From the NCBI GenBank assembly GCA_000708835.1, contig DF237702.1, forward strand, positions 1 to 36,198: 36,198 nucleotides of DNA, given 5' to 3'. Shown piece by piece: positions 13,348 through 25,149 of this stretch. The stretch comes from Klebsormidium nitens (taxonomy: Eukaryota > Streptophyta > Klebsormidiophyceae > Klebsormidiales > Klebsormidiaceae). Below the pieces are notes generated by a model. It searched no databases and was not told the DNA's origin. It saw nothing but the letters and a program-made list of their open reading frames with translations. The translations under genes were made by a program, and so were the position numbers. Position 1 is the first letter of the stretch. Every line of letters begins with the position of its first letter.

Positions 13348-16300
13348 CTACCAGCCGTTTGTGAGCACCAGCACCTCCGGTTCCAATTGGGATTGCACAA
13401 AAGTGGGATGCCGGTCTCGTTTACCCCGCGCTTGCACCTTTCCCCGCCCGTTCACGCTTGAAACAGGTTGAGGCGCTCCGCGCCACTTCCGTTCCGCTTC
13501 TTGTCGATCCGTCTGCCGGGCCCAGGCCGTCAACTCCGCCGGGAGGTCGCCTCTCGGGTCGTGCCTGCTGGTGCGGGCGTGGTCCATCTCTAGTTCTTCC
13601 ACCAGCTCCAGCAGCGCGCTGTCGTACAGCATCCCGGACACCCACCGCGCCCGCCCCTGCCCGCCACCCCGGCTGGGGCTGCCCTCCGGACTTACGCTCC
13701 AATGCCGCACCCCACTCTCCTTGACCACAACACGCTGTGCGACACGCGGGGCCGCCGTCGCGAGCGCGAGGGGCACCTCTGCCCCCGGCACTCCCTCTGC
13801 CACTGCCTTTTGGAGTAGACTGGAGGGGGCAGGCCCTTCGACCTCCGCTCCTCGCGTGGCCCTTCGTCGGCCGTCCTGTCCCGGCCCCCCGAGAGGCGAT
13901 TCTTCCCGTGCTCGCCTTGACACGTCTTCCGCCCCCTCGCTTCTCTCCCCCGGCCTCCGCCTCTGGCCCCCTGTTTCCCCGCCCATTCCATCCCCTGCTC
14001 CGTCCGCCCTACTTTTCTCCACCACTGCAACGTCCACGTAATAGAAAGCCCCCGCATCCCCAACTGTAGGATCAAACCGCAGCACTCGCTCGCATGGCGC
14101 CTCCCCTCGATCAGGGATCCCGGATACGTCCGTTGCCCTGCCCACTCCCGCTGGGCCTGCTTGCGCGTCCAAGCGTGCCCCCTGTAGTTCCCGCACTTGG
14201 TCGGACCCCGCAGCACCGCACCTCACCTCCGCAGCTACTGCAGCCCCGCCCGAACTCCGAGAAACGTCCGAAGTTCCATTCATCGGCACCGCTCCCAGAT
14301 GCACCCGCTGGCAACCATCAGGAGCCCCTATCGGGTGGCCGCTCTTGAGCAAAGGGGCAGAGGCAGCGGCGCAGGTCGACGGGGGGCAGCCGCATGATGG
14401 GAGGGCCGTGCCCCAGAGAGCCTGCACGGCAGAGCCCTCCGCAGTGGTGGAGGCAGCAGGCAGGGAGGCGGCGGGGACGGGGGCAGGCCCAGCGATGGCC
14501 GGAGAGGAGACATCAACGGGGGGCAAGCGACCCTGAAGCACGCCAACAGTGGGTAGGACTGGCTGCGGTGGAGCATCTGGTACTGCTGCCCCATGCGGTG
14601 GATAGGAGGGTGGAAGACGAAGAGGCGCCTCTTTGGGGGGAAAGAAGACGGGGCGGGGCTGGCTAACAGGCCCCCCTACAAGGGGCTGGTGCGCACTGCT
14701 CATACACACTGCTTCGGTTTGACTGCCCAGGGGCGGTTCCCTCGCACCTGAGGGGTCTACTGCCAGCACGCTGCCTGGCGGGTTGGGGACCAGAAACCCC
14801 GTCCCAGTCTGCTTGCTAGGCTTCCCATCTGGTTCTCCCTGAAAGCAGGCAACTGCTGCCAACAGCACGTCAGCTGAGGCCGACACAGCCATCCCTTCCA
14901 TTGGTCGTTGGCAGACCTCGCTATCATGTCCAGGGGCAAAAGACACCGGCATTGTAGGGGCGTCTTCGAAAGCCATTCCCCCAGCCGCGTTGCCTCCCTG
15001 CGGCTTGCCCCCCCCCACCCCAACGTCTGCTCCGGCCGCGTCCCCGCCGTGCTGCCCCCCTCGCTGTGCCAGTTCCCCGCTGATGGCCCGGATGCGCTGC
15101 TCTAGCTCCGCCCAGGCCGCCCACACCCCCTCCGCTGGCGCGTCCGCTGCTCCTGACGGCGGCGAGTCCCGCCGCTGTTCAGATGAGGCTCTGGTAGCCT
15201 CCAGGACACCGGATATAGCAGGCGCAGCGGAGGTGGCCGGCGGGCTGTGGCCGCGGTCAAGAGCGGGCTTACTTGGGCTGGCAGGCAGCCCACCGCCTCG
15301 AGAGGGCTCAGCTTCAGGGGGGGTAGCTGGGGTCAAGTGGGCACCAAGGGAAGCAGAGGAGGTGACCCCTGGTGCGTTCAGGCTGTTGGGAGAGGTGGAG
15401 CGGGGCAGCGCCGCAGCCGCTGCCTGAGCGGGCTGTCCTGGTGTGGGGCTGTCCAGGGCCAGGGCCACCTCGCGAGAGGCCCCCACCTTCAGAGCCCGCA
15501 GCTGCAGGCAACGCCGGAGGCTCCTCAGAGGACAAGCAATCGCAGAGAGCTGACAGATACTCCTGCGCTCATCAACATCTGCCAGCTTCCAACGGGCTCG
15601 ACCGGGGGCTTGGCCCCCTTGGAAAGTTATTGGCCTCCAATCTCCAGTCACCTGCCCCCAGGCCAGCAGCCAAGCATGGCCCCTGCTCCTATCCCCCCCT
15701 CCAGGGCTCCTCACCTTGAGCTGGTAGGAGCGCAGCAGGCCGTCAGCATGCAGCAGCTTGAGGCGCAGTGCAGTGAGCTCGGCAAGGAGGTCGCGGTTCT
15801 GCGCCTGCAGCCCCTCCAGCGCCGCCTGCTGGCTGGCGCGCTCCTGCGCGGCCTCTCGCTGCACCGCCTCCTTCTCCTTGGTCACAGACACCACCTGCCA
15901 CCGCAAGCAACACCTCAGAAAGAGGGAGATGCATACTTGAAGGGAAGGGCTGCACTGAACAGGGCGGCTCTAAGGGGGGCATTGCAGCACTAGTGCTGAA
16001 GATGATGGGGAAATATAGCCATGTGATCAGAAAAAGAGGGGAACTGAGTCCTTGTGCCCAAGCGCCGCAGCTGGTAAAAGCACGTCCAGCATACTCAAGG
16101 GACCTGTACACCAATTTTCTTCAAAAATACCACAGCAGCCAGCCGGGAGCAAGTGTGTCTATCGTTGTACCAGGGCCGTCAGTGCTCACCTGGCGGATCA
16201 GCCTGGCCACCTTCTGCTTGTCCTCCTCACAAAGATTCTTCAGAGTAGCGCCCTGGGCAGGCACGCCATTAAATCCATTGGAGTCTGCTAGAGCCCCTTC

Positions 16301-16399
16301 ATTCACAATGTCTGCATATGCCAGAGTGCTTGACATCGCGCGGGTTTCCTTCTTGACCCTGGGCTTTGGCTGGCTCCTCAAATGAAGAGGGCGCTGCAT
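13348..16399 (-). CDS. Hinderin-like coiled-coil protein with long disordered tail
   Basis: Three-exon model on the minus strand, 847 aa: 16399-16190, 15894-15715, 15501-13348. The start ATG has an in-frame TAA 20 nt upstream. Residues about 55-130 carry the recognisable part: LKNLCEEDKQKVARLIRQ followed by VVSVTKEKEAVQ and a heptad-like helix rich in Gln, Glu, Leu and Ala, spanning the exon 1/2 junction. From memory this matches the 'LCPEDKRRIANLIKEL' block of animal hinderin (KIAA1328), whose function is poorly defined. The remaining ~700 residues are Pro/Ser/Ala/Gly-rich and look disordered, with a short acidic helix (LLELVEELEMDH) near the end. The second intron (15502-15714) is 213 nt with no in-frame stop, so its retention would add 71 codons. 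The exon structure of the low-complexity exon 3 is not independently supported. Confidence 0.65.
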
Positions 16400-16997
16400 C
16401 CTTGCACAGCTTGGTTGTTAGCAGGCTGCACCGCCAATTTAGGGGCTTGCCTATTCGCAGAGAACCCTCTTTGCGACTGAAAGGCCCCTGGACTGATGCC
16501 AGAATCTGCATCCATCAGCAATCAATGGTGCATGCTTAGCATCCATCCCGACCTGCACCCATTCAAGGTGGCGAGTTGCTTCATGAGCTCTCATCATTGG
16601 CGTGAGACAGATCTCATAGCCTCCTCAATCCACTGGAAATCTGTTTTAGGGTTTGCAACTGCAGCGCTCACGAGCTAAAGTCTTCATACTGGCAAGTGCG
16701 GACAAGCTGGGGGCTCGCTGGCTGGTGTGCAGCACCACCATGAGGGACTTCCTAACCACATAAAAGACACCGTTTGCTGGAGATGTAGCCTTAGGGCTCC
16801 ACTCCCATGCAAGAGACTGTCATTGTCAATGTCTGCAATGCATGGCGCTCCCCCGGCTTCTCTTTAAAATTAGTAATCAAGGAGAAAGCTTTAATAATAA
16901 TAATATATTTTTACGAAGTGCGGTGACATAGGTAGGTAGTCATTGGAGCAAGTACGACGAAGCATTCTCCTTTTGTTAGTGTCTCAGGCTTCAAAAA

Positions 16998-17016
16998 GTG
17001 TGAAAACGTTTCACAC
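16998..17016. promoter_or_regulatory. Operator-like palindrome in a divergent promoter
   Basis: GTGTGAAA and TTTCACAC form 8-bp perfect inverted arms around a 3-nt centre (ACG). It lies between two divergent genes. A dimeric transcription-factor site is a plausible inference, but no factor is identified. Confidence 0.4.
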
Positions 17017-17198
17017 GCGGGATCATAGGCTCTCAAGGTGTCCGCGTGGAATAAAATGTCAGATCAGGTCCTTCGATCAAAATTTTGTCAGACAATACCG
17101 GTAGTGGGCCGCGGGCGGCGGAAACTCTTTACCGAATGTTAACCAAAAGCAGAGCATCACGCTTGCAAATTTGCACAAACTCTTCACTCTCTTGCCAA

Positions 17199-17231
17199 TG
17201 CCAAGGTGGAGTGGGAATTGCCAAGGTGGAG
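17199..17231 (+). repeat. 13-bp direct repeat upstream of TMEM186
   Basis: TGCCAAGGTGGAG occurs at 17199-17211 and again at 17219-17231, a 20-bp period (about two helical turns), 86-118 bp before the TMEM186 start codon. It may be a paired promoter element. Confidence 0.5.
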
Positions 17232-17316
17232 AGTCACATGTTCCACTTCTCCACTGCTATAATTTAGTAATAGGCAGAAGAGAAGGGCGTATTGACGAAG
17301 TGCGGAGCAGCCCAGC

Positions 17317-19784
17317 ATGATCAGAGTCCGGCACAGACTTGCCACCTTGGCTCAGCATCTGCAGAGCGTTGCCTCGCTGCGACCCTCAGCAGTGGCTCAG
17401 ACGCAGCTGCTTTGCGACAGTGTGCCGAAAGCCCCTCTGCTAGAAACTTTGTCTGCCATCAGCAGCATTGGAGCAGCGAACGACCAATTTGGGTTCGGAA
17501 GTCTTGTGAATCCACAATTGACTGGTTGCTTGGTTGACATCAAACAGCTCAGTCGGAGGACACCGTTTGCAGGCCCCCTAGAGGCGGAGCTGCAAGCTGC
17601 GAGTGCTAGGGCCACTGGGGCCTCCACCCACAAGCCCGAGTGTTCCAGAGTGGTTGCTGAAGAACATATCCGCTGGCCGAGTGCTGCAATCAGGGGCAGC
17701 TCAATCAGGTCGAGGGGGCACCGCTGGCCAGCTGCCACCACCACCACCACCACCCCCCCTTGGCAGTTGCGTACTTTTTCTTCAGACTCTCCACCCAGCA
17801 ATGATGCTCCAGAACTAGCTGATAAGGTGGTCACTTCCCATGAGGGCGCGCAGGAGAAGCTCGTGCTGTATCGCGGGCGGTGGATCAAGCCCCTGCGCCT
17901 GCTGGTCAGGTGAGCGGGGAAGCGAACATGGGCTGGGCCCCCTCCTTGTGATGGACAGTCCCAGCTCTTGGGCCCTTTCGCCGTCTCATTAGTCTGGTTT
18001 CCTATCCAATCAAGGTTTCAAAATCGGCACTGACGGTCCGTCTTTGAATGTGGGCCAGGTTGAAGGTTTTGCAGCTGACGGGGGTGTCGGTGCTGGCCAT
18101 CCCAATTGTGCAGTACACGCAGCATGTGAGTACTGCCGCCACTGGTCTCCCTAGGACCCCCATCCTCCGGAGGTCACCTTTGCGCACTTTCACAGCGTGT
18201 GCTTGGTTTTCTTGCTCACCTTCTTTTGAGGGCTCACTTCCTCCCATTGGCTGCCTGCTGGTCATGTTTTAGTGAGGATTTCGGGAGAGGCATCCTTCGC
18301 GGTACCCTCACACTGCGGCTGCCAATCCAAGCTTTGGCGCTTGGTTGTGTGGTCATTACTTTCAGCCCTGTCCTCACCAATCTGCCGCCTCCTCTGCGGC
18401 TCAGTCCTTCGCCCCTTCCGTACACTATGCCATGCTTGATCCCCGCGTCCGTCAGGTGCCACAGCCCCTCGGGCACTGAACCACCTGAATCGTGTTGCCT
18501 GGCCTCACTTAAGCAGGCGCTGCACTCTCGATGCAGGGTCACGTGACGGTAGGGACCTACGCCGCAGTTGGGCTGGTCGTGAGCGGAGCGGCGATCGCCT
18601 CTGCGGCCCTCTGGTTCTACTCCCGCAGGTGACTCTGCCGGGCGTCCGTCAGAGACTTCGTGGGCTCTTGAATCTGAGATCCGTGTCAGCTCTATGCTTG
18701 TTTGCTTCACCACCTATAAGAATTGCGGAAATGCGGGATCTAGAAAAAAGGCAATCGTATGGGCTCGTTTTGACCCTGGTCAATTCAGCCTCGCTTGGCC
18801 GAAAGCCAGGACTTCAGCAGCCACAAGCCTTTGAGTACACGCTTCGCGCGTGTCGCTCTCGGTCTCTTCTCATGCGTGCAACCCTTGTAGCGGCTGTGCG
18901 CTAATGCCCTGCCGCCCGCAGGTACATTGGGGAGCTGAGCCTGCTGCTCCCAAAGAAGCGCGCTGTTCGCTTTAGCACCCTGGACTTCTGGGGCAGGCGC
19001 CAGGACACAGACGTCGCCATCAGGTACGGCATGCCGCGAGCAACTCACCCTAGCCGCCCGCCAATCTTGTATCACTCCTCCTCAGTCGCTTTTAGTTGTT
19101 TGTCTCCACAGGATCCGCACGGTTTTCACTCCTACCATATCCCCGTCAGGATCAGCGGGTAAGTTCTTCAACCCGGGACTAGGAGTGAGGTACCTATGCC
19201 CTCTCATTAGATTATGTAGTCAGTGGGCTGTGAAAGTGAAGAACCTGTTTGCGGTGTGTGAGTTTCGTCATGATCCGCCACTTCGTCGATGAGCACTGTG
19301 GCACTGACTCTGGGTACGGCCTGCTGTGTTCAGCCGGCTCGTTCCCCCTCTCAAAGGCCTGGGCCCGGCAGCGCTGCGCGAAGTGGCCCAGCATGCCTTT
19401 GTGCCGCTGGAAGGTGAGCCGCTCCGCATCACATCGACCCGCAGGCAGTGGCACGTGCTGGGCACTCCCCTCCATGTAGTGGCAGTGATTTGAGTTGTTT
19501 CGACTGGAACCTCGTGGAGAGAGCTGACAGAGACGGTGGACGAACGCATCACTGAAACAACCAAAGGCCTCTGATTCACTGCGCCAATGCTTTTTGAACG
19601 GCCACCTTTATTGGCGAGAGTCTTGAGCTTGAGGCGTTAAGATCCCGCAACATGCACAACCCTGTTTTATTACTTTGGTGCAGTCACTGGTGACCGGCAG
19701 TACATCCTCAGCCTTCGACACGGACACCTGCTTGAGAAGGACGCCCTCATTCACCTGCTGACCAAGGACAGTCAACAAGTGTGA
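17317..19784 (+). CDS. TMEM186: TMEM186 homologue, mitochondrial inner-membrane protein
   Basis: Seven exons, 352 aa, frame kept throughout: 17317-17909, 18059-18125, 18537-18628, 18922-19023, 19112-19158, 19357-19413, 19684-19784. The N-terminus (MIRVRHRLATLAQHLQSVAS) is a typical mitochondrial presequence. The conserved core starts at about residue 186 with LYRGRWIKPLRLLVRLKVLQ, then a first membrane segment (about 201-219), GHVTVGTY, a second membrane segment (about 228-248), and the diagnostic FWGRRQDTDV. Animal TMEM186 has the same order: YRF...RLKLLQ, two TM helices and FWGRRQD. It is a component of the MCIA complex that assembles the respiratory complex I membrane arm; the same role here is inferred. 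The first ~185 residues are poorly conserved and include a Thr run encoded by a CAC/ACC microsatellite (about 17737-17757). Exon 6 uses an AAG acceptor after a good pyrimidine tract. Confidence 0.85.
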
Positions 19785-20751
19785 GGCAGGGCGGCTGAGA
19801 GCTCGCGGACTCACTCTCTACAGCACACCATGCACTGTCTGATTGCTGCAGGCGTGCATCGCGTGCACAGATCGACTCATGTCGGGCGGCAGCCAACTCT
19901 TGCCTGTCCAGCTACGATCAGATTATCCGGGATCGATTTCGGTCTGTGTCGAGCTGCTCAAATCAAGCCATCATTGTGATGCACATGAATGCCTATGATC
20001 GCTGTAGCAGTTCCACTAGATTGCTATCATTGCTAGACGTTGGAGCTCTAGCATGCCCGGCAGCCCCAAGCTAGCCATGGTCCAGCAATCCGGGTGCATA
20101 TATCTCGTGTGTGAGCCACAGACGGCCATGATGCATTTCGTAGCCTTTCGTACATCTGTCTAGTATCAACAATGACAATTATAGCGTCACTGGCACCACA
20201 GTGATCTAGTTAGACGGGGTCGATTGGATCGAGCGGCCATATGCATGTCGATCGGAGACCGCCGGCCGTCTCTGCCACAGTGCAGCGGCCACACTTTTCA
20301 ACATGAACGTGTGATGTAACTTTATTCAAGCAGCAGCTCAAGCAATCCTAGTGCATGCAGCCTGGTCAGATGCTGAGTCACACATTGTATGCTGCCATCC
20401 AATCAGCGAAGGCATCGTGCAATACACAACAGATGGTGCTTGGGTTTGTAGGCCATGCTTCGTGCATTTTGATTGGCAGCAACCAATCAAAGTCCTGCTT
20501 CGGAATATCTAGCCCGCTGTCCCATTCAAAAACGAAAACTGTCTGTTTCGCACGTTAGGTCCCAAATTCCCCCCCTTGGGACCAACATAAATGTCGTGTT
20601 CTCAATTGGAACTAATGAATGGTTGCAATGGTCCTAGAGATTGAGCCGGTTGGTTGCTTCTAGAACTCTTGTTCTACGTGTCCTTGGGTTGGCAGTCGTC
20701 TAGATTACCTCAGCCCTCCGATGTACATCACACCGGCTGCAGCCCCACTCC
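19785..20751. other. Tail-to-tail spacer between TMEM186 and SSP4-type genes
   Basis: No gene is supportable. Between about 19850 and 20340 the sequence is rich in ATGCATG, GATCGA, CTAGC and GCATGC words, as in the other tail-to-tail spacers. One short stretch, GATTGGATCGA (about 20223), recurs exactly in the spacer at about 29813. Confidence 0.55.
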
Positions 20752-23700
20752 TTAGCGCAACAGCGGGTCTCCCAGACCCTTTTCTGGGGGCTCCTGAGCC
20801 GCTTCTATTTTCTCTCTCAGGTTAAACTCCTTCAGGACTAATGGCCTGACGTCCTCTACTCCGACTAGGCTTTCCAGGAATGGCAGCAGTGTCAGCAAGG
20901 CGGAATCCTCCTGGTCGTCAAACCAGCTCTCGATGGGGATGCCGTTTTCAACCTGCGTACCGCACATCACGAGCTTTCAGGATGCAAGAAGGCGCCGATG
21001 TTTCATTTCCATGATTAGATTGAGCTGAGGGTGGCCAAGAATAGAAGCAAAGAGGGCGGATCCGTGTTCCAAGAATAACCTCCGCTGACCGCATCCGCAT
21101 CCTGAAGATATGCAGCCTCCGAATATGGATGCAGAACAGCTAGATTGTCGACAAATCTACAAGAACTCGGCAAAAACAGAGCTCGCAATCACCCCGTTGT
21201 CGGAGTGGCGGCACAACCAAGTGAAAACGGACGCATGCAAACCGGGCACGCAGGCACCTAAACAAAGACAAGAGTAGAACGCCAGACACCAATCTGGAGG
21301 GCCAAAGGTTACCACCTCAGTCTTTTCGTACTTCAAGCGGCATCAACAACCTTCCCACAGTTATACGCAGGAACAAGAACAAGCAAAAGGGGCCTGGGAG
21401 GGCCGTACCTGGAAGCCAAACGCCTGCGGGGAGTTGTCCACAATAACTGTCTTGGCGAGGTCCCGGCCGAGCACGGAGAGGTCCTTGAGGTAGTTGCCCT
21501 CCACGTACACGCACGACTCGCGGAAGATGCGGTGGCGGATGAGGCGCCGCTTGGGGTCCAGGATGTTGAGCAGCGTCTCCGCGTACACGCTCTGGCTCGC
21601 GGTGAACACAATGATCTCAAAAAGCTGCGCCACGCGCTCCATGAACTGCTCCAAGTGCGGCCGCCGCCGCACATACACCTGCACCAGTCAAGAATGCCTC
21701 TGCTTAAGAGGATGGGAGGCAAGTGCAGACACAATCCTTTACTAGCGCACGTCGTCCACAATTCATCGTCCCATTCGAACCCGTGAGAGCTTTCGACCTG
21801 CCATTTGAAGCAGGCCAGCTCAGCATCTCACGAAATCAGCAAGCATTTGTCGCCTTGCCATAGTGCTGTCCTCCCCAAATTCGCCTGTTGCGGGCAGCAT
21901 GCTACCAGAAATGACGTTGTTCTAGCCAGCTGCAAAGGTGAGCAAACACGAAAAGGGCTAGCTTACGCTGGCCGCCCCTGCCTCTCCCCTCACACTGTCA
22001 GCCCGCTCACCGTATGCTTGCAGCCGTTGAAGTGCACGGGGAAGTTGAAGTCGGCGTCGTCGCACAGCTCCAGGGTGGAGTGCACCAGCGTCTCGTCCAG
22101 GTCCAGCACCAGCGTGATGGGCGGGGATCGCCGCGTCTGCTTGGGCAGCAGCACCGGCCGGCACACCGGCACGCACTCCGCCAGCAGCGGCAGCCGCTTG
22201 ATGAACAGGTACGGGTCGAAGTCGTCGTAGTCGTCATCGTCCCCCTCCTCCCCGCTCGCCGCGTCCTCGTCCTCGCACTCCAGCGCCACCGCTGTGTCTG
22301 CGCCGTCCCCCCGCACAATCACCAGCGACCTCTCCTCCTCCTCCTCCTCAACAATCGTGGTGATCTTGGGCTCACCATCTCCCCCCCCTTCTCCGCTCCC
22401 TTCCGAGCCGTCCCCAGTGCCCGTCCCCCTGGCCGCTGCCTCAGGAACGCTCTCGGCCAACTCTTTCCCCGGAACCTCTACCGCACCCTTCCCCTGCCGC
22501 CCTTGGACCAGCGGCTTTCCTAGCTCCTGGGCAGCTTGTGTTGCCCGGGAGGTGGCGGTGGAGACCACCGCGTCTCTGCTGTGCACCACAGTACCTGCGA
22601 AAGCCAGCCGCAGGCCATGAGTCCAGATGCTTTTCTGGTGACAAAGTCCTGCCCTGAATACATCTGGCTTGCATGATGAGAACGAGTTGCCGGAAGAGAC
22701 TTACTAGGAGTCCCCTTCCTTGAACTTCTCAAGAAGTTGAAATGTACGATGAGCAGAATCGAGATAAGCTGTTGTCCAGCAGTTGCTTGATATGGAAGAA
22801 GCAGACGGAGCTGCTGGGCAATCGCAGCAAGGCTGGTGCTTGCTTACCTTGACTACTAACCCTGCTTACAGTCTTGGAATGGGCGGCCCCCTCCTTTGCC
22901 CCAAACAACGTGAAGACAGGCGAAAAAATGGTCTCAATGATCGAGCTGCTCCGAGACTGTGGCGCTTCGTGACCACGGCGCACTCGCTCGCTGTTGTCTG
23001 GGGAGGGGGCAGCTGAAGTCGACTTGGGATCCTGCAGATCAAAGGCAGGTATTTGCGCTGCACCTTGCACACCATGCAGCAGCCCAAACATCAGCTTGGG
23101 CATACTACCAGTCTGTGCTTGACAAGTGCCATTCACAGCATCCATCGGCATGGGAATGAGACTCTTCAAGAACCTCAAAACTTGCAGTGTGCAACGTTGA
23201 ACCGAAAAATAAATCTTTGCCCCGCAATCAGGTTTCCAAGTTGACACACACCTCAGTCTGCACGACCTCCCCATCGCGCTCAACTGCATCTTCCAGGTCT
23301 TTGTTGGCCTTCTCTTCATGTGCAGGCCCGTCAAGCGGCGGATGAGGCCAAAGGGGTGAGGTTACCAATGGCAGCGCTTCTCCTGCCCAAAAGAAAGCAT
23401 TGCAATAAGCAGACCTTCAGTGAAGCAGTTGCTCAATAAGCTTGACAGAGGAGCCTGGAGCACCTGGGCAATGAGCATCTATTGCAATCTGTACCCGCAC
23501 TTACAAGCGGCAGGTGCACAGCCCTAGGAAAAACCATGGCGATTCCGTCTGATTGCCACTGGTGCTTGTGTGCTCACCAGGTCGCCGCCGTTTTGAGGCA
23601 GATGTGATCATAGTCTGAGCATCCGTCCTGGTACCCGCCCCCGTTGGAGTGTCTGGTTTCAACCTTTTATGAGACCTCGGCGTATGTGCTGCAACTTGCG

Positions 23701-23764
23701 GCTCCTCTGTAGCAGGCTTCGGCATCCTCCTTGCCTTAGCAGGCACTTTGCGTGCCCTTGCCAT
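20752..23764 (-). CDS. SSP4: SCP1-like small CTD phosphatase, SSP4 type
   Basis: Six coding exons on the minus strand, 518 aa: 23764-23578, 23382-23252, 23031-22848, 22594-22011, 21678-21409, 20952-20752; all junctions keep frame. The N-terminus is basic with nuclear-localisation-like KRLKP and SKRRRP. A middle segment, [14 protein letters not shown], matches the N-terminal signature I recall from plant SSP4/SSP5 proteins. A long acidic stretch follows (glutamate run at 22328-22350). The FCP1-homology domain begins at about residue 325 with [11 protein letters not shown] (Asp332 nucleophile, Asp334), continues through [42 protein letters not shown] and [14 protein letters not shown], and ends with [11 protein letters not shown] and LLPFLESL. 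All catalytic residues are present. The plant SSP4 family dephosphorylates Ser2/Ser5 of the RNA polymerase II CTD. An acceptor-like TTTTGCAG just before the start (23772-23779) suggests a 5'-UTR intron. Confidence 0.92.
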
Positions 23765-25149
23765 TGTCAAATCTGCAAAAGCGATGCAAATAGGACTCAA
23801 GAAACCAACCATTAAAGTGTGCAAAGGACCTCAACTCCACATATGTCACCCGTGTGCTACAGTATTGCTGACAGAACATCATGAAGGCATCAAACGAAAG
23901 GACTTTGGATTTTCCCGGTCTGCCCAAAAACCTGGAAGTTGGCACGCTTTGTAAGTGTGATGAACGAGTTAATGAAATGGTGCCTGGATTCCAATCAGCT
24001 TCCTATGGAGCAGAAACCTAGCACATTTTTATAAAGAAGAGAAAGAGCTACTGCCAAAAAGAGAGAATCACAGCCAAATCAACAAGGTAACATTGCACTT
24101 ACCTTACCTCAGAAAGTTTGGCAGATCGAGCAAATATGCACCCCAAGATTAGCTATGGCTCTAGCAAAAACCTAAAATCCCCTCTGCGGTCCAGGCCGGC
24201 GCCTTTGAACCCAATATGAGAGCGCCTACGTCGCCAAAGCGAGCAAAGCTGAGCAACTGCGCGTTCTAAGAGCCGATGGCCAGAATGTCGAGTTTTGCAA
24301 AGCCCTCCTGGCCCGGACCCTGTCCACTCTGAAACCTGTTTCCTTCTTTGCTAATCGCCTCTCGCCTCTCTCTGCTAGGCGTCTACCTACGTACCTATCC
24401 GCCTCCCCAACTTGCTCGAAAACTCCCAACTCCCAGACAACCTCCCCTTCATTCTTTCCAGATGCAGGCTGCAGCCTCAGGTCGATTGGGAGCTTCGCAA
24501 TGCGCATACCTAAAGCAAAACCTCATGTGGCTGATTTCATAGAGATTGTTCAGATTTGGTACCCGTTGGACGATGCGCCCGGGGGCAAGGTCTGGGCTCT
24601 GAAGGCTCACTGGTCAAAAGTTTTGCCGCACGGCTCTCCTACCAGGATTCCGGTGGTCCGCTTGGCCTCCCGACCTGATGGGTGGCCCTTGCTGCTTCAT
24701 GCAAGGGCCGTGACTCACCCCGGGTCCCGGTGTACCGGGGACTTAGAAGTACTGTGGTCCCCGGGGAAGGCTCCCCTTTCCAGATCACATTTTACAACAG
24801 AGCTACGGTCCTACCGTCAGATGGTCCAGACGGACGGCTCGAGATGATCCGCAGCCCAAGGGCTGATGCCCTCCCGGTGGATGGTGAGCCTGTCAAGAAG
24901 AGGAACATCACATGTGATCATCACAGTGATGCATGATTCACGACTCTGATGCCTTCTGCTCCGAGCACCATCACACATCATGTCACATGTGCGTCGTGAC
25001 ACTGATTCTGAAGGATACAGCCAGGGTACAGCGGCAGGCTGTTGCCAGCATTGTTGCGGCCGCCGCCACTGCCCTGCTACTAGTGCTAGTAGTAGTAGGA
25101 CCTACTGTAGTACGGTACATACTCTATAGGCTTACGCAGCATTAGAACC
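23765..25149. promoter_or_regulatory. Head-to-head promoter region, SSP4-type and ORANGE genes
   Basis: About 1.4 kb between divergent start codons; it contains a candidate 5'-UTR intron of the SSP4-type gene and a possible relic coding block (24500-24936). Just before the ORANGE ATG (25078-25130) is a low-complexity run of CTAG/TAGTAG/GTAC words. Confidence 0.45.
24500..24936 (+). pseudogene. Possible relic coding block in two frames
   Basis: One frame is open from ATG 24500 to 24847 (IEIVQIWYPLDDAPGG, WALKAHWSKVLPHG). A second frame is open from 24679 to 24936 (SPFQITFYNRATVLPSDG, RADALPVDGEPVKKR). Both have protein-like amino-acid composition over the overlap, as if one coding sequence had suffered a frame change. 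I do not recognise the product. It may instead be chance ORFs in the ORANGE promoter or 5' UTR. Confidence 0.2.

Larger units (their letters stand above)
16400..17316. promoter_or_regulatory. Head-to-head promoter region, coiled-coil and TMEM186 genes
   Basis: About 920 bp between divergent start codons. It contains an AT-rich patch (16888-16912, AAT repeats running into ATATATTTTT), a near-perfect palindrome at 16998-17016, and a 13-bp direct repeat about 100 bp before the TMEM186 ATG. No gene is visible. Confidence 0.5.

Noticed and set aside
13458-15993. Plus-strand ORFs of 80-250 codons opposite the coiled-coil gene
   Set aside because: They are antisense shadows of GC-rich, low-complexity exon 3 with Arg/Pro/Ala-biased translations and no domains.
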